A DNA stretch of 64,000 bases from Methanosarcina sp. 2.H.T.1A.6 (lineage in GTDB: Archaea > Halobacteriota > Methanosarcinia > Methanosarcinales > Methanosarcinaceae), in contig NZ_JJOY01000014.1 in NCBI RefSeq assembly GCF_000979455.1, positions 53,278 through 117,277 of the forward strand. Direction: 5' to 3'. The position numbers were made by a program, and so were the translations under genes. The notes beneath the pieces were generated by a model. That model saw only the letters and a program-made list of their open reading frames with translations. It did not search any database and was not told where the DNA came from. Numbering within the stretch: position 1 is the first letter of the stretch; each line of letters opens with the position of its first letter. Shown here one piece after another: positions 29,692 to 39,907 of this stretch.

Positions 29692-31407
29692 TCACTTGTG
29701 GGCAAAATAAGCCACAACTTGTTCTCCATCTACGGCATCAATTCTACAGAATCCGAATCTCTCGAACTGGACTATGTTGTCAAGTTCGGCTGCAATCCCG
29801 TGTTCTCCTATTCCTTCGATATCGCCTTCAGGACCTCGGACTTTAACTGAAATTCCGTCAACGGGAGCCCAGTGGAGGATTTTTGCTTTTGCTTTTTTAA
29901 GGGCTTCAAGAGAAACATCAGAGCGTTTTGCCTGTAGCGGGGAAAGGGAAGTGATTTCGATATTACAGAAATCTTTTAAGCGGAGGACAGAGCCCACTTC
30001 AAGTTTTTCTACATCGTCCTTACAGACAAGTACCTTATTTTCTACGGCAATTTCCCTTACACCTCTTGCATGATCAGTGGGGTGGAGCGGAAGTTTAGCA
30101 ACTGCAGGCTCTGAATCGGTAATTTCCAGTTCTACCGGGTCCCAGACAAAGAAGTACCTGTTTGCAATGGGGTCCACTATTTTACGGTTTTCGGCATAAA
30201 GAGACTCCATGCTGATACTCACGTCAGTCATCCCGACTCCCATTTCGATCATGAACTTTTTGAGAGCTTCCGCCCTTATCCCACGGCGGCGGATTGCCCG
30301 GATTGTGGGCAGGCGGGGGTCGTCCCAGCCGCTGTATTCTCCGGATTCAATGGATTTGCGCAGGGTACTCGTGCTGAACTTTCCGAACTCGTGGATCTTG
30401 ACCCTACCCCAGTGGGTGGTCTTCGGGTATGTCCAGCCGAAGTATTTGTAGATGTAGCCCTGCCGCTTTTCGCTGTCCATAAGGTCTTTGCCCCGGATGA
30501 TATGTGTCATACCGAGTTCATGGTCTTCGATAGCGCCTGCAAAGTCCAGGAGGGGCCAGACAACGTATTTGTTTCCGATTTCAGGGCGGGGGTGGGACAT
30601 TTTTCTAATCCTGAATGCGCCCCAGTCCCTCAAAGCAGGGTCCTTATGTTCGATATCGGTCTTGATCCGCAGCACAGCCTGCTGGTCTTCATATTCCCCG
30701 GCAAGCATCTTTTCCCAGTGCATGAGGTTTTCTTCAGGGCTTGTGTCCCTGTGCGGGCAGGCCTGTTTAGCATCCTTAAACTGTTTGAAGTCCTCCCCTT
30801 TACAGAAACAGACGTAGGCTTTCCCCATCTCAATTAGCTTTTTTGCATAATCATAATACATAGGGAAATGGTCAGAGGCATAGACAACCTGGTCAGGCAC
30901 AACTCCGAGCCATTTGAAGTCGTCCAGATACCAGGTATAGGCTTCAAGCATGGGGCGCTTTATATCAGGATCGGTATCGTCAAAACGCAGGATGAACTTG
31001 CCTTCATAGATCTTTACGTACTCGGAATTGACTACCATGCCCCTTGCGCTGCCCATGGTTCCGGGCCCGTTGGGGTTAGGGGCAAAACGCATTACGACTT
31101 TACCGTTCTCTGCCCCTTCGAGGGGTTTTAAACCCTTGTCAGGCTCTTTCTTTACACTCAGGGCATCTATGAGCTCCGGAGCAATTTCCGACAGCCGGGC
31201 TTCCCAGGCTTCAGGGTTTCCATTAGCAATTTCTGAAACAATAGCTTCAAGTGCCGCAGAGACGGCATTGGGATCGGCCCTTAGCTGAGGGTACTCCCCC
31301 ATTACCTTGCCCATTACAGCTTTTGGCTGGGGGGCTTTTCCGTATTTTACAGCATTTTGAAGGGCATATTTTTCTATTGATTTAAGATCTTCAGGACTTA
31401 AGGTCAT
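29692..31407 (-). CDS. gltX: Glutamyl-tRNA synthetase (archaeal, probably non-discriminating type)
   Basis: 571 residues, the archaeal/eukaryotic-type GluRS (related to GlnRS). In archaea with GatDE it charges tRNA-Glu, and possibly only tRNA-Glu. The Rossmann domain begins RFAPNPNGPGTMGSARGMVV; the HIGH-motif position reads TMGS rather than HIGH. FILRFDDTDP follows, and the KMSKS equivalent is FSTSTLRKSI. A C-terminal beta-barrel anticodon-binding domain occupies the last 180 residues. GGAG precedes ATG 31405-31407 (MTLSPEDLKS), so the nine-codon longer frame is rejected. Glutamyl-tRNA made here is also the substrate of HemA encoded at 38318-39640. Confidence 0.95.
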   Translation of the reverse strand: MTLSPEDLKSIEKYALQNAVKYGKAPQPKAVMGKVMGEYPQLRADPNAVSAALEAIVSEIANGNPEAWEARLSEIAPELIDALSVKKEPDKGLKPLEGAENGKVVMRFAPNPNGPGTMGSARGMVVNSEYVKIYEGKFILRFDDTDPDIKRPMLEAYTWYLDDFKWLGVVPDQVVYASDHFPMYYDYAKKLIEMGKAYVCFCKGEDFKQFKDAKQACPHRDTSPEENLMHWEKMLAGEYEDQQAVLRIKTDIEHKDPALRDWGAFRIRKMSHPRPEIGNKYVVWPLLDFAGAIEDHELGMTHIIRGKDLMDSEKRQGYIYKYFGWTYPKTTHWGRVKIHEFGKFSTSTLRKSIESGEYSGWDDPRLPTIRAIRRRGIRAEALKKFMIEMGVGMTDVSISMESLYAENRKIVDPIANRYFFVWDPVELEITDSEPAVAKLPLHPTDHARGVREIAVENKVLVCKDDVEKLEVGSVLRLKDFCNIEITSLSPLQAKRSDVSLEALKKAKAKILHWAPVDGISVKVRGPEGDIEGIGEHGIAAELDNIVQFERFGFCRIDAVDGEQVVAYFAHK

Positions 31408-31649
31408 AGGAGCTTCTCCAAAAATAAACATGGATTAAATCTTGATTAGATGAGACAAGAATATCACACAAGTTCAACTGAATAGATAAACCCACAAAAA
31501 GGGATAAATCCATAAGATGCGCTGAATCCGGTGATTGCGGAAAAAACATGTAAATAGGATTATAAAAAGTCACCGAAGCCCGGAACTCCGGAGAACAGCC
31601 CGGATTGCAAAAAAGCACATCCAGAAAGGGTTTTCAAAGACAAAAGCCT

Positions 31650-31955
31650 TTACTTCGGAATAGAGACTTCAATTTCCCGTATCCGGGACACTTTCTCATT
31701 GATACTGCTTAGCTCCCGCTCAAAATCCTGCAGGAATTTAGGGACAGCATCCCCTGGCACCGCACCCTGAGCTGAAGGCTTGATAAGATTTGCCTGCTCA
31801 AGGACTCTCAGGGAATAACGCACCTTATGGTTCTGCATCCCGGTAACTTCTGCAAGTTTAAGGATTCCTATGGGACCTTCTTCAATTACCTTTTTGAGCA
31901 CAATCAGGTGGCGCTCTGTAAGGTCAAGTTCAGTTCCAATATGCTCAAGAAGCAT
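31650..31955 (-). CDS. Winged-helix transcriptional regulator
   Basis: 101 residues. The first 65 form a winged helix-turn-helix (LTERHLIVLKKVIEEGPIGILKLAEVTGMQNHKVRYSL spans it) and the last 30 a coiled-coil-like helix (LQDFERELSSINEKVSRIREIE). The size and form are those of small archaeal DNA-binding regulators. Its start codon overlaps the stop of the FAH-family gene (ATGA at 31954-31957), so the two are translationally coupled and the regulator probably controls its own operon. The target and effector are unknown. Confidence 0.75.
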   Translation of the reverse strand: MLLEHIGTELDLTERHLIVLKKVIEEGPIGILKLAEVTGMQNHKVRYSLRVLEQANLIKPSAQGAVPGDAVPKFLQDFERELSSINEKVSRIREIEVSIPK

Positions 31956-32689
31956 CAGACAACCTCGTTACTAAGTTTTCCGATTCCCTGGATTTCAACT
32001 TCCACGGTATCTCCTCTGTGCAGTTCACCAACTCCAGGAGGTGTACCGGTAGCTATTACATCCCCAACTTCCAGGGTCATAATCTCGGTAATGAATTCAA
32101 TAAGATAAGGAATATCAAAAATCAGGTTTGAAGTGCTTGATTCCTGCCTGGTTTCCCCGTTTACCCTGCAGGCAATCTTTACATCAGCAACATCAATTTC
32201 TTCTGTAGAGACGATATAGGGCCCGAATGCTGCAAACGTATCAAAACTCTTTGCTCTTGTCCACTGCCCGTCCTTTTGCTGGAGATCACGTGCAGTCACA
32301 TCATTAAAACAGGTATAACCTGCAATCACGTCTTCGGCTTTTTCGGCTGAAATATTCTTGCAGCGCTTTCCGATTACGACTGCGAGTTCAGCTTCATAGT
32401 CCACCCTCGAACTGGATGCAGGGTAAATGATCTTGTCCCCATGCCCTATAACCGCAGAGGGAGGCTTTAAAAAAAGAACAGGGGATTTAGGGACTTCCAT
32501 GGAAAGTTCTTCGGCATGATCTTTATAGTTCAGGCCAACACAGACGATTTTAGAGGGAAATGAAGGTGGTAGAACACGAAGTTCCGAGAGTTCAAATGCC
32601 CCGGCAGAGATCCCTCCATTGGGATACACACGCCCATCTTCGATTTCCCCATAAAAAATGTTATCTCCTGACCTGAACCTTCCAATCAT
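31955..32689 (-). CDS. Fumarylacetoacetate hydrolase (FAH) family protein
   Basis: 244 residues of the FAH fold, which covers hydrolases, decarboxylases and isomerases acting on 2-oxo acids. The family core is plain: KIVCVGLNYKDHAEE, PVLFLKPPSAVIGHGD, the metal-binding VDYEAELAVVIG (E-x-E), GYTCFNDVTARDLQ, and the C-terminal LEVGDVIATGTPPGVG. The exact substrate cannot be told; oxaloacetate tautomerase or acylpyruvate hydrolase activities are the usual options. It lies downstream of pyrK by about 75 bases and overlaps the regulator downstream by four bases. Confidence 0.9.
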   Translation of the reverse strand: MIGRFRSGDNIFYGEIEDGRVYPNGGISAGAFELSELRVLPPSFPSKIVCVGLNYKDHAEELSMEVPKSPVLFLKPPSAVIGHGDKIIYPASSSRVDYEAELAVVIGKRCKNISAEKAEDVIAGYTCFNDVTARDLQQKDGQWTRAKSFDTFAAFGPYIVSTEEIDVADVKIACRVNGETRQESSTSNLIFDIPYLIEFITEIMTLEVGDVIATGTPPGVGELHRGDTVEVEIQGIGKLSNEVV

Positions 32690-32766
32690 ATCTTTGCCTT
32701 CCTCATCCTGTATTCGCGGAGCTTTTTACCTGCTCTTGTTCATTTTTTAAAAGGATATATAGAAAC

Positions 32767-33546
32767 TTAAATTTTAACTCTTCGCCCACTGGCATCCCGT
32801 GAATATTTTCCGAGTTCCGAACCAATGAGTTGAACCCCGGAAAACACAGGCCCGTCCTTGCAAACCCGAAGCCCGGAATGGTCTATGCAGCATGCCCCGC
32901 AAACTCCAATGCCGCATTTAAAATAGCGGTGGAGGCTGAACTCTGCCTTTTCCAGAGACTTTCTCTCTTCAAGAAGCCTGAAAACCGAAGACATCATTAT
33001 TTCAGGGCCGCAGACTGAAATTCTGTCATAGGCTGCCATGTCAAGGCTTTTGAGGACATCAGTCACAAACCCTTTAACTCCTTTAGAACCGTCGTCCGTA
33101 GAGACATAAACCTTTCCAAGAGCTTCAAATCGCCCTTCAAAAAGCAGGTCTCCGGCACTCCGTGCTCCAAGAATAGTATGCACCTCAGCGCCTGCCGCAA
33201 AGGCTGCCTCAGCATAAGGAGATAGTGGAGCAGCTCCGACCCCTCCGGCTATAACAAGTATTTTTTCGCCTTTAACAGGAAGGGTAAAGCCCTTTCCGAA
33301 AGGACCCCTGAGCCCGAAAGAATCTCCTTCTTTTAACTCAAAGAGCTTTGAGGTTGCCTCCCCTACCTTCTGGACAGTTATGGAATTATTTCTGGAAAGG
33401 CCCATAGGAATCTCGTCCACGCCCCTGATCCAGACCATTACAAACTGGCCTGGTTCCATATCCTCAAACCTGGGGTCAAAGAAAAAAGTCCTGACAGCAG
33501 GGGATTCATCAGTTATCTGTGTTATTGTAGCATTAAGAGGAAGCAT
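32767..33546 (-). CDS. pyrK: Dihydroorotate dehydrogenase electron-transfer subunit
   Basis: 259 residues. It passes electrons from PyrD to NAD (or another carrier) through FAD and a [2Fe-2S] cluster in class 1B dihydroorotate dehydrogenase. FAD-binding ([11 protein letters not shown]) and NAD-binding ([18 protein letters not shown]) segments resemble ferredoxin reductases. The C-terminal cluster ligands are in [20 protein letters not shown]. Its ATG overlaps the pyrD stop as ATGA at 33545-33548, indicating coupled translation of the heterodimer. Confidence 0.95.
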   Translation of the reverse strand: MLPLNATITQITDESPAVRTFFFDPRFEDMEPGQFVMVWIRGVDEIPMGLSRNNSITVQKVGEATSKLFELKEGDSFGLRGPFGKGFTLPVKGEKILVIAGGVGAAPLSPYAEAAFAAGAEVHTILGARSAGDLLFEGRFEALGKVYVSTDDGSKGVKGFVTDVLKSLDMAAYDRISVCGPEIMMSSVFRLLEERKSLEKAEFSLHRYFKCGIGVCGACCIDHSGLRVCKDGPVFSGVQLIGSELGKYSRDASGRRVKI

Positions 33547-34451
33547 CAGACCATCTCGTGGGCAAGCCCTATAATTTTATTTATATTCGAATAACCTTTC
33601 CTCTCGAGGAAAGCCTCTATTCCTGCACCGATTTCAGAGAAGATATCCACCCTGTCATATACCGCAGACCCGACCTGGACAGCGGTTGCCCCTGCCATCA
33701 TCATTTCCACGGCATCTTCCCAGGAAGAAACTCCTCCTACACCGATCACCGGTATTTCCAGGGCAGTGTAGAGGTCGTAGACGCATTTGACGGCTACGGG
33801 CTTGACAGCCTTTCCAGAGAGCCCTCCTGAGCGATTTCCAAGAACCGGATATCCGGATTCAATATCAATAGCCATTCCTTTCAAAGTGTTGATTGCAACA
33901 ACAGCGTCTGCGCCCCCGGCTTCTGCTGCATTTCCGATGCATGTGATATCTGCAACATTGGGGGTCAGCTTGACCCAGACAGGAACGTTAACAACATCTT
34001 TCACAGCCGCCGTAACTGCCTCTACCAGGCAGGGGTTTGAACCGATTGCAGCCCCATAACCTTCAGCGTGAGGGCAGCTCACGTTCAGCTCGAAGGCATC
34101 AGGCTTTGCAGGAAGCAAGCCCTGAGCAACTTCAGCAAACTCAGACGGATTCCCGCCGAAAATGCTTGCAACTACCGGAGCTGGAGAGTTATTTTTTGCA
34201 AACTCGAGCTCCTGCAGGAAGCTGGGATATGAAGGGTTCGGAAGCCCCATAGCATTTAAAAAGCCGCAGTCCAGCCTGACCATGCTGGGGTTGTGGTGTC
34301 CGGTTTTCGGGGTGGGACCTATGGATTTGGTCACAACTGCACCTGCGCCCCCTTCACGCGCAACCCTGCAGAGGGAAGCGCCGGTTGTCCCGAGCACCCC
34401 GGCTGCAAGAATGGTCGGGTTTTTTAATTTAAGTCCGGTGAGAGTATACAT
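33546..34451 (-). CDS. pyrD: Dihydroorotate dehydrogenase 1B, catalytic subunit
   Basis: 301 residues. An FMN TIM-barrel that oxidises dihydroorotate to orotate in pyrimidine synthesis. Landmarks are [14 protein letters not shown], the [16 protein letters not shown] loop, the catalytic Cys in [28 protein letters not shown] and the C-terminal [20 protein letters not shown]. The longer frame would start inside the hemC 3' end; GGAG seven bases before ATG 34449-34451 gives [12 protein letters not shown]. It pairs with pyrK. Confidence 0.96.
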   Translation of the reverse strand: MYTLTGLKLKNPTILAAGVLGTTGASLCRVAREGGAGAVVTKSIGPTPKTGHHNPSMVRLDCGFLNAMGLPNPSYPSFLQELEFAKNNSPAPVVASIFGGNPSEFAEVAQGLLPAKPDAFELNVSCPHAEGYGAAIGSNPCLVEAVTAAVKDVVNVPVWVKLTPNVADITCIGNAAEAGGADAVVAINTLKGMAIDIESGYPVLGNRSGGLSGKAVKPVAVKCVYDLYTALEIPVIGVGGVSSWEDAVEMMMAGATAVQVGSAVYDRVDIFSEIGAGIEAFLERKGYSNINKIIGLAHEMV

Positions 34452-34489
34452 TACATAACTCCATTTCCTGCCCGCGGGCAGTCTCTGTA

Positions 34490-35443
34490 TCAATAATCGT
34501 ATGAACCTTCTGTACCGCATGCGTCTCCGGAGATCTGAAGGAGCGCTTCTTCCGCCAGCCTCTTACCCCCCATCTCCACAAGCCTGTGCCCCAGTTTCCT
34601 GGCTCTCTCAATACCACCAATCATCGGGATAGACTCCTCAACCCGGACAACTTCTCTGCCATCCAGGGAAAGGACTTCAGCCAGAACATGAATTTCTTTC
34701 TTATCAGGTTTAAGCTCGGCATAAGAGCCAATAGGAGTTGTACAGCCCCCTCCGAGTTCGGAGATAAGGATGCGTTCGAGTTCAGTAACAATCCGGCTCT
34801 CGGTATGGTCAAGTTTGGAAACCGCAGCTTCAGCCTCAGTGCCTGCCCTTGTCACCACTGCAACCGTGCCCTGGTTCGGGGAAGGGCAGAAAAAACCAGG
34901 GGAAAGGATTTCTCCTTCAAGGTCCCAGCCCATACGCTCAAACCCTGCCTTCGCGAGCAGAATACCGTCATACTGCCCTTCTTTAAGTTTCCTGAGCCTG
35001 GTGTCGATATTGCCTCTGAGTTCCTGAGTAATAAGGTCAGGCCTGTAACGCCTGATCTGGGCAGCCCTTCTAAGGGAGCTGGTGCCTATAATGGACTGTT
35101 CAGGCAGTTCGTCAAGAGTAGTCCCATCGTATGTAATCAGGACATCAAATGGAGTGTCACGCTTCAAAACTGCGGCAGTAGGAAGCTCCGGCGGGCGGAT
35201 TGTGGGCATATCCTTCATCGAATGGACAGCGATGTCGACCTCTCCTGCAAGCATGACATCGTCCAGTTCCCGGACAAAAGCCCCGACTCCTCCGGATACG
35301 GCATGCAGGGGACGGTCAGTAAACCGGTCTCCGCTGGTTTTTATAATCTTAATACTGGTTTCAACGCCCTGTTCCTTAAGAAGGCGTGCAACATTCTCGG
35401 TCTGGGCAAGCGCAAGCTGGCTGCCCCGGGTACCTATGATCAT
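34490..35443 (-). CDS. hemC: Hydroxymethylbilane synthase (porphobilinogen deaminase)
   Basis: 317 residues. It polymerises four porphobilinogens to hydroxymethylbilane. Conserved parts are the start IIGTRGSQLALAQT, VHSMKDMPT, the IIGTSSLRRAAQIRRYRPDL arginines and the dipyrromethane-anchoring Cys in ELGGGCTTPIGSYAEL. The catalytic Asp lies in the SMKDMPT region. The last 30 residues extend beyond the core. The gap to hemL upstream is 34 bases and pyrD follows 38 bases on, so the tetrapyrrole and pyrimidine genes may share a transcript. Confidence 0.96.
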   Translation of the reverse strand: MIIGTRGSQLALAQTENVARLLKEQGVETSIKIIKTSGDRFTDRPLHAVSGGVGAFVRELDDVMLAGEVDIAVHSMKDMPTIRPPELPTAAVLKRDTPFDVLITYDGTTLDELPEQSIIGTSSLRRAAQIRRYRPDLITQELRGNIDTRLRKLKEGQYDGILLAKAGFERMGWDLEGEILSPGFFCPSPNQGTVAVVTRAGTEAEAAVSKLDHTESRIVTELERILISELGGGCTTPIGSYAELKPDKKEIHVLAEVLSLDGREVVRVEESIPMIGGIERARKLGHRLVEMGGKRLAEEALLQISGDACGTEGSYDY

Positions 35444-35477
35444 TTGGAATCCTCAAACGTTTTAAAAGATAAAATCT

Positions 35478-36752
35478 TCAGAGATTTTCCATATAAGCTT
35501 CAAGGGTCTTTTCAAGGTCTTCTTCGCTGTGGGCTGCAGATATGAAGTTAGTCTCAAACTGGGACGGAGGCAGGAAAACCCCGCTTGCAAGCATCCTGTG
35601 GAAGAATGCAAAGTAGCCATCCTTGTCACACTTCAGGACCTCCTGGTAATTATGAGGCTCTGCCCCGAAGAAAATCTTGAACATGGAAGCAATTCCGCAC
35701 ACATTATAGTCAAGTCCTTCGTCCTCAACGATTTCCGAGAGCACAGTGCGCATGTAATCTCCGGTTGAATTCAGCTTTGCATGAATATTTTCCTCTTTCA
35801 GGTAATCAAGCATTGCAATGCCAGCTGCCACCGAGCAGGGGCTTCCGCTGAAGGTCCCTGCCTGATAGACAGGCCCGGAAGGTGCGATCATTTCCATAAT
35901 TTCCCGGCGGCCGCCAAAGACCCCTATTGGCAGGCCCCCACCTACGATCTTTCCGAGGGTAGTCATGTCAGGCACGACCCCGAAGTATTCCTGCGCCCCG
36001 CCCATTGCAAGCCTGAACCCGGTAATAACCTCATCGAAAATGAGAAGTACATCATTTTCCAGCGTGAGCTTTCTGAGTTCTTCCAGATATCCGGGTAACG
36101 GGAGAACAGGGCCTATATTCCCCATTACAGGCTCTATGATCACTGCTGCAAGATCGTCCCTATTCTTTTCCACAAGCTCGGTCATTGTTTCAATATCGTT
36201 ATAGGGAGCCTGCAGGGTATGTTTGGTGAAATCTGCAGGAATGCCGAGGGAATCGGGTTCTCCGAGGGTAGTAGCCCCTGAACCGGCCTTTACGAGCACC
36301 GCATCATGGGCGCCGTGAAACCCGCCTTCAATCTTGATGAATTTATTTCGGCGTGTAAAGCCGCGGGCAAGGCGAAGGGCACTCATGGTGGCTTCCGTAC
36401 CGGTAGAAACGAAACGGAGCATATCAATGCTGGGATAATAGCCTGCAACCTTTTCTGCGAGGGTTACCTCAAGCTCGGTGGGAGTTCCGTAGAGCCAGCC
36501 TTTATCGAGCTGAGTTTTTATTGCCTCCTTTATTACCGGATGGTTGTGCCCGAGGATAGCAGGACCGTAGGCAAGGCAGTAGTCAATATATTCGTTTCCG
36601 TCAAGGTCCCTTATCTTCGAACCGTCCGCAGAAGCGGTATAGAAAGGATAGGGTTTGATTGCGCGCACCGGACTGCTAACCCCACCAGGGATGAGGGTCT
36701 TTGCTTTCTCATACATCTGTCTGGACTTATCAAGTGTTACCTCAAACGTCAT
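35478..36752 (-). CDS. hemL: Glutamate-1-semialdehyde 2,1-aminomutase
   Basis: 424 residues, a PLP enzyme making 5-aminolevulinate from glutamate-1-semialdehyde, the product of HemA. Aminotransferase III features: [12 protein letters not shown] at the start, [32 protein letters not shown], the PLP-binding Asp in [14 protein letters not shown] and the Schiff-base lysine in [18 protein letters not shown]. The [17 protein letters not shown] block is typical of HemL rather than other aminotransferases. A 28-bp tandem repeat lies about 50 bases upstream in its promoter region. Confidence 0.97.
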   Translation of the reverse strand: MTFEVTLDKSRQMYEKAKTLIPGGVSSPVRAIKPYPFYTASADGSKIRDLDGNEYIDYCLAYGPAILGHNHPVIKEAIKTQLDKGWLYGTPTELEVTLAEKVAGYYPSIDMLRFVSTGTEATMSALRLARGFTRRNKFIKIEGGFHGAHDAVLVKAGSGATTLGEPDSLGIPADFTKHTLQAPYNDIETMTELVEKNRDDLAAVIIEPVMGNIGPVLPLPGYLEELRKLTLENDVLLIFDEVITGFRLAMGGAQEYFGVVPDMTTLGKIVGGGLPIGVFGGRREIMEMIAPSGPVYQAGTFSGSPCSVAAGIAMLDYLKEENIHAKLNSTGDYMRTVLSEIVEDEGLDYNVCGIASMFKIFFGAEPHNYQEVLKCDKDGYFAFFHRMLASGVFLPPSQFETNFISAAHSEEDLEKTLEAYMENL

Positions 36753-37208
36753 GGAAATCTCACCGGATGGACTTAAATGTTCAATAAAGGACTGTAAATA
36801 GATTAAATTGAGTAAATTAAAGGGACTGGATTAATTTGAGTAAATTAAAGGGACTGGATTAAATTGAGTAAATTAAAGGGAGTTTTGAGTTAAAAAGACC
36901 TTAAATAAAGGCCAATTTCAGGACTGAAATGAACTCCTGACTTAAAGATAATCTTTAAGCAAAGCAGGCTTTATTTTTCAAGTGGGCTTTCAGAAGTGAG
37001 CTTCTGGATTAAGCTAATGCTCTTTTCTGTGCTCCTTATTATCTTTATAACAGAGCCTTCACCTATTAAGCAGTTATTGATGGAAGCAACCATTGATGAT
37101 AGCATACAGGCAAAAGACAGGCTTAAAAACAAAAGGTAAGAAAAGGAGGCGGGAAAGAAAGCCCTGACTGAAACCTCCTAAAAACAGGAATGCCTGAAAA
37201 GAAAGCAG
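36753..37208. other. hemL-hemB intergenic region with a repeat array
   Basis: No gene is called here. The hemL-proximal part is occupied by the 28-bp tandem array. The remainder is AT-rich; a 19-codon ATG frame at 37081-37140 has no ribosome-binding site and is not supported. Confidence 0.4.
36802..36882. repeat. 28-bp tandem repeat, about 2.9 copies, upstream of hemL
   Basis: Unit length 28 bp, beginning GATTAAATTGAGTAAATT and ending AAAGGGACTG, at 36802-36829, 36830-36857 (one change) and partly at 36858-36882. On the hemL (minus) strand each copy contains CTTTAATTTA, which is weakly TATA-like, so the array may multiply promoter-type sequence. That last point is inference. Confidence 0.85.
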
Positions 37209-38183
37209 TTACTTCAGCATCCTGGCAGCATCCTTTGCAAAGTAAGTAATGATGAAATCCGCCCCTGCCCTTTTGATCGAAATAAGGGACTCGTACATGG
37301 CTTTTTTCTCATCAATCCATCCATTGGCTGCAGCTGCCTTGATCATGGAATACTCCCCGCTTACGTTGTATGCGGCTGTTGGCATACCGAACTCGCTCTT
37401 GACTCTGTATATGATATCCAGGTAAGGAAGCGCAGGCTTTACCATCAGGATATCTGCCCCTTCTGCCACATCAAGGGTTACTTCCCTGAGAGCCTCGTCA
37501 CTGTTTGCAGGGTCCATCTGGTAAGTCGAGCGGTCCCCAAAGGAATAACCCGATTCAGCAGCTTCCCTGAAAGGTCCGTAGAAAGAAGAATGGTATTTTG
37601 CGGCATAGGACATAATGGGAATATTCTCAAAGCCGCTGAAGTCAAGGGCCTGCCGGATTGCGTCTACCATTCCGTCCATCATTCCCGAAGGAGCTACCAT
37701 ATCAGCTCCGGCTTTTGCATGGCTGATAGCAATTCTCCCGAGGACTTCAAGAGTAGGATCGTTAAGGACTTCTTTAGTTTCAAAGTCGATTATCCCGCAG
37801 TGCCCGTGGCTGGTATACTCACACATGCAGATATCCGTGATCACCACAAGTTTATCTCCGAGTTCGGCTTTGATTCTTCTGACAGCTTCCTGAATGACGT
37901 CAGTTTCCCCGCAGGAAGAGCTGCCCTCTGCGTCCTTGAATGCAGGCACTCCAAAAAGGATCACTGCAGGAATCCCAAGCTCTGCAATCTCTTTTGCCTC
38001 TTTTGCAACTTCTGAGAGAGGAAGATTGTATATTCCGGGCATGGAGGAAATCTCAACTGGGGAATCGATATTCTCGTTTACAAAAATAGGCATGACCAGG
38101 TCGTTTGCGGATAAGGTAGTCTCCCGCACAAGGTCCCTGATTTTTCCCGTCCTCAACCTTCTTAACCTGACTTCTGGAAACAT
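37209..38183 (-). CDS. hemB: Porphobilinogen synthase (delta-aminolevulinic acid dehydratase)
   Basis: 324 residues. It condenses two 5-aminolevulinates to porphobilinogen. The cysteine zinc site [14 protein letters not shown] marks it as a zinc-dependent form. The two active-site lysines are in [18 protein letters not shown] and [15 protein letters not shown]. The N-terminal [19 protein letters not shown] and [15 protein letters not shown] are also family blocks. Flanked by hemA upstream (about 134-base gap) and hemL downstream. Confidence 0.97.
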   Translation of the reverse strand: MFPEVRLRRLRTGKIRDLVRETTLSANDLVMPIFVNENIDSPVEISSMPGIYNLPLSEVAKEAKEIAELGIPAVILFGVPAFKDAEGSSSCGETDVIQEAVRRIKAELGDKLVVITDICMCEYTSHGHCGIIDFETKEVLNDPTLEVLGRIAISHAKAGADMVAPSGMMDGMVDAIRQALDFSGFENIPIMSYAAKYHSSFYGPFREAAESGYSFGDRSTYQMDPANSDEALREVTLDVAEGADILMVKPALPYLDIIYRVKSEFGMPTAAYNVSGEYSMIKAAAANGWIDEKKAMYESLISIKRAGADFIITYFAKDAARMLK

Positions 38184-38317
38184 GTGATCACTCCTGAAAT
38201 ATGAATTGTTTTACCTGTGAATTCGTTAAGAAATATTAACTGCTTTACCTGTGAATTGCTTTAATTTGGAGATTATTTCTGTCTGTAATTGCTTCTGCTT
38301 TCCTTTACGTTTCGGCC

Positions 38318-39640
38318 TTAATCTTTTACAGCATATTGCTCTTTAACCTGTGCCTGTTCTTTTGTGCAGCCGGGTTTCACGTTTTCAACCTTCACCCTGT
38401 CTTTATCGAGGCAGAAGACCTTTGAAACCACATCAAGAAACTCTTCGTTTCCGAGTTCTGCAGCCTGGCGGAGGACTTTGGTAGGCTCGGCCAGGATCTT
38501 GTTGACAATTGAATGAGTGAGATCATCAAGCACCTCGGTTTCGATCTCCCCTATAGTATGATAGGCACTGAGCCGGTTGACTGCTTTTTCCCGTTCCCTT
38601 ACGCGGACATCATAGACCTGCCGGTAAAGCTCGGAAATCAAACGGTCAGCTTTCTGGCGTTTGTACTGAAGATTTAAAAGCCGGATTTCGTCCTGGATAA
38701 TGGCTTCAGCCTTTTTTGCTTCTTCTTTTCGCATCTTCAGGGTCCTTTCACTGATGACCCTCAGGTTATCGATATTGCAGAGCTCAACATTTTCAAGCTC
38801 CGCGACGGATTCCTCAATATCCCTGGGATTTGCGATATCGATAAGAAGGAGTTTTCTGTCCCTGTCCTTCAAGGCTTTTTCAATAATCTCCCGCGTAAGG
38901 ATATAGTGGGGAGCTCCAGTGCCGCTGATCACGACATCCGCACCCGGGAGATAGGACCTGATATCATCAAGCTTGACCGCGTGCCCTCCTAGCTCGTAGG
39001 CGATTTCTTCGGCTTTCTTGAACGTGCGATTTGCAATGTAAATAGCTTCGATATCCTTTTCGGCAAGAGCCTTTGCAACCAGGACTCCTATTTCCCCGGC
39101 TCCGATTACAAGCACGGATTTTCCGGTGAGCCCCCCGAAGATATCTTCAGCAAGGTCTACAGCTGCAGAACCTATGGAAACCGAACCCTTATTGATCAGG
39201 GTCTCGTTCCGGATCTTCTTGCCTACCTGGATAGCCTTTTCAAAAGCCGTATCAAGGATTTTTCCAGTTGTCCCGGCTTTCTTGGAATAGGCATAGAGAT
39301 CCTTTATCTGCCCCAGGATCTGGTCTTCTCCTACAATCATTGACTCGAGCCCCCCTGAAAGCCTGAGCAGGTGTTCCAGAGACTCGTCGTGCCCGTAAAA
39401 GTCGATGATGTGGGTGGAAGCTCCCATTTCCTTTGCAAAAGAGAAAAGTATACTGCTGCTTTTGGGGGAAACTACGTAGATTTCAACACGGTTGCAGGTT
39501 TTTAAGACGACGCACTCGTACACATACTCACGGTTGTACAGGTTATGGAGCAGCCCGTCCAGATCTCCGTGCCAGGCGGACTCCATTTCCTCAACCTTCG
39601 CTTTTTTATGGGATATAACCATACTTGAGATTTCTGTCAC
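38318..39640 (-). CDS. hemA: Glutamyl-tRNA reductase
   Basis: 440 residues. It reduces glutamyl-tRNA to glutamate-1-semialdehyde with NADPH, the entry and usual control point of C5-pathway tetrapyrrole synthesis. The catalytic Cys is in VVLKTCNRVEIYVV; SGGLESMIVGEDQILGQIKDLY and the NADPH motif LVIGAGEIGVLVAKAL follow. The C-terminal helical dimerisation domain ends with a lysine-, valine- and glutamate-rich tail of about 25 residues beyond the usual end. Upstream sits a directly repeated promoter-like unit. Confidence 0.97.
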   Translation of the reverse strand: MTEISSMVISHKKAKVEEMESAWHGDLDGLLHNLYNREYVYECVVLKTCNRVEIYVVSPKSSSILFSFAKEMGASTHIIDFYGHDESLEHLLRLSGGLESMIVGEDQILGQIKDLYAYSKKAGTTGKILDTAFEKAIQVGKKIRNETLINKGSVSIGSAAVDLAEDIFGGLTGKSVLVIGAGEIGVLVAKALAEKDIEAIYIANRTFKKAEEIAYELGGHAVKLDDIRSYLPGADVVISGTGAPHYILTREIIEKALKDRDRKLLLIDIANPRDIEESVAELENVELCNIDNLRVISERTLKMRKEEAKKAEAIIQDEIRLLNLQYKRQKADRLISELYRQVYDVRVREREKAVNRLSAYHTIGEIETEVLDDLTHSIVNKILAEPTKVLRQAAELGNEEFLDVVSKVFCLDKDRVKVENVKPGCTKEQAQVKEQYAVKD

Positions 39641-39723
39641 AGAGAGCCTCCGGATAGAATGAATAAGGAAATAAAATGAATAATATAAGAAGTTATAAAT
39701 TAAACTTTGTTCAGAAATCCTCT

Positions 39724-39814
39724 GCCATTTTTTACTTAAGGGTTTCTATTTAAAGGGTAATTAAAGAATCATCGACCATTTTTCACTAAAGGGTTTCTAT
39801 ATAAATGGTAATTA
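39724..39814 (-). promoter_or_regulatory. Duplicated promoter-like unit upstream of hemA
   Basis: A segment of about 39 bp occurs twice (39724-39762 and 39776-39814, roughly 80% alike). On the minus strand each copy contains an A/T-rich box followed by AGAAACCC: TTTATATAGAAACCC in the distal copy and TTTAAATAGAAACCC in the proximal one. Each could serve as a TATA box for hemA, giving leaders of roughly 60 and 110 nt. Confidence 0.45.
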
Positions 39815-39907
39815 TTTAAAGCATTTTCATTCACAGAACATTTCTTCGTTCACAGAACGTTTCCTTTCGCAGAGTAGCCCTTTCCTTTCAATATACTCTG
39901 CATGTGC

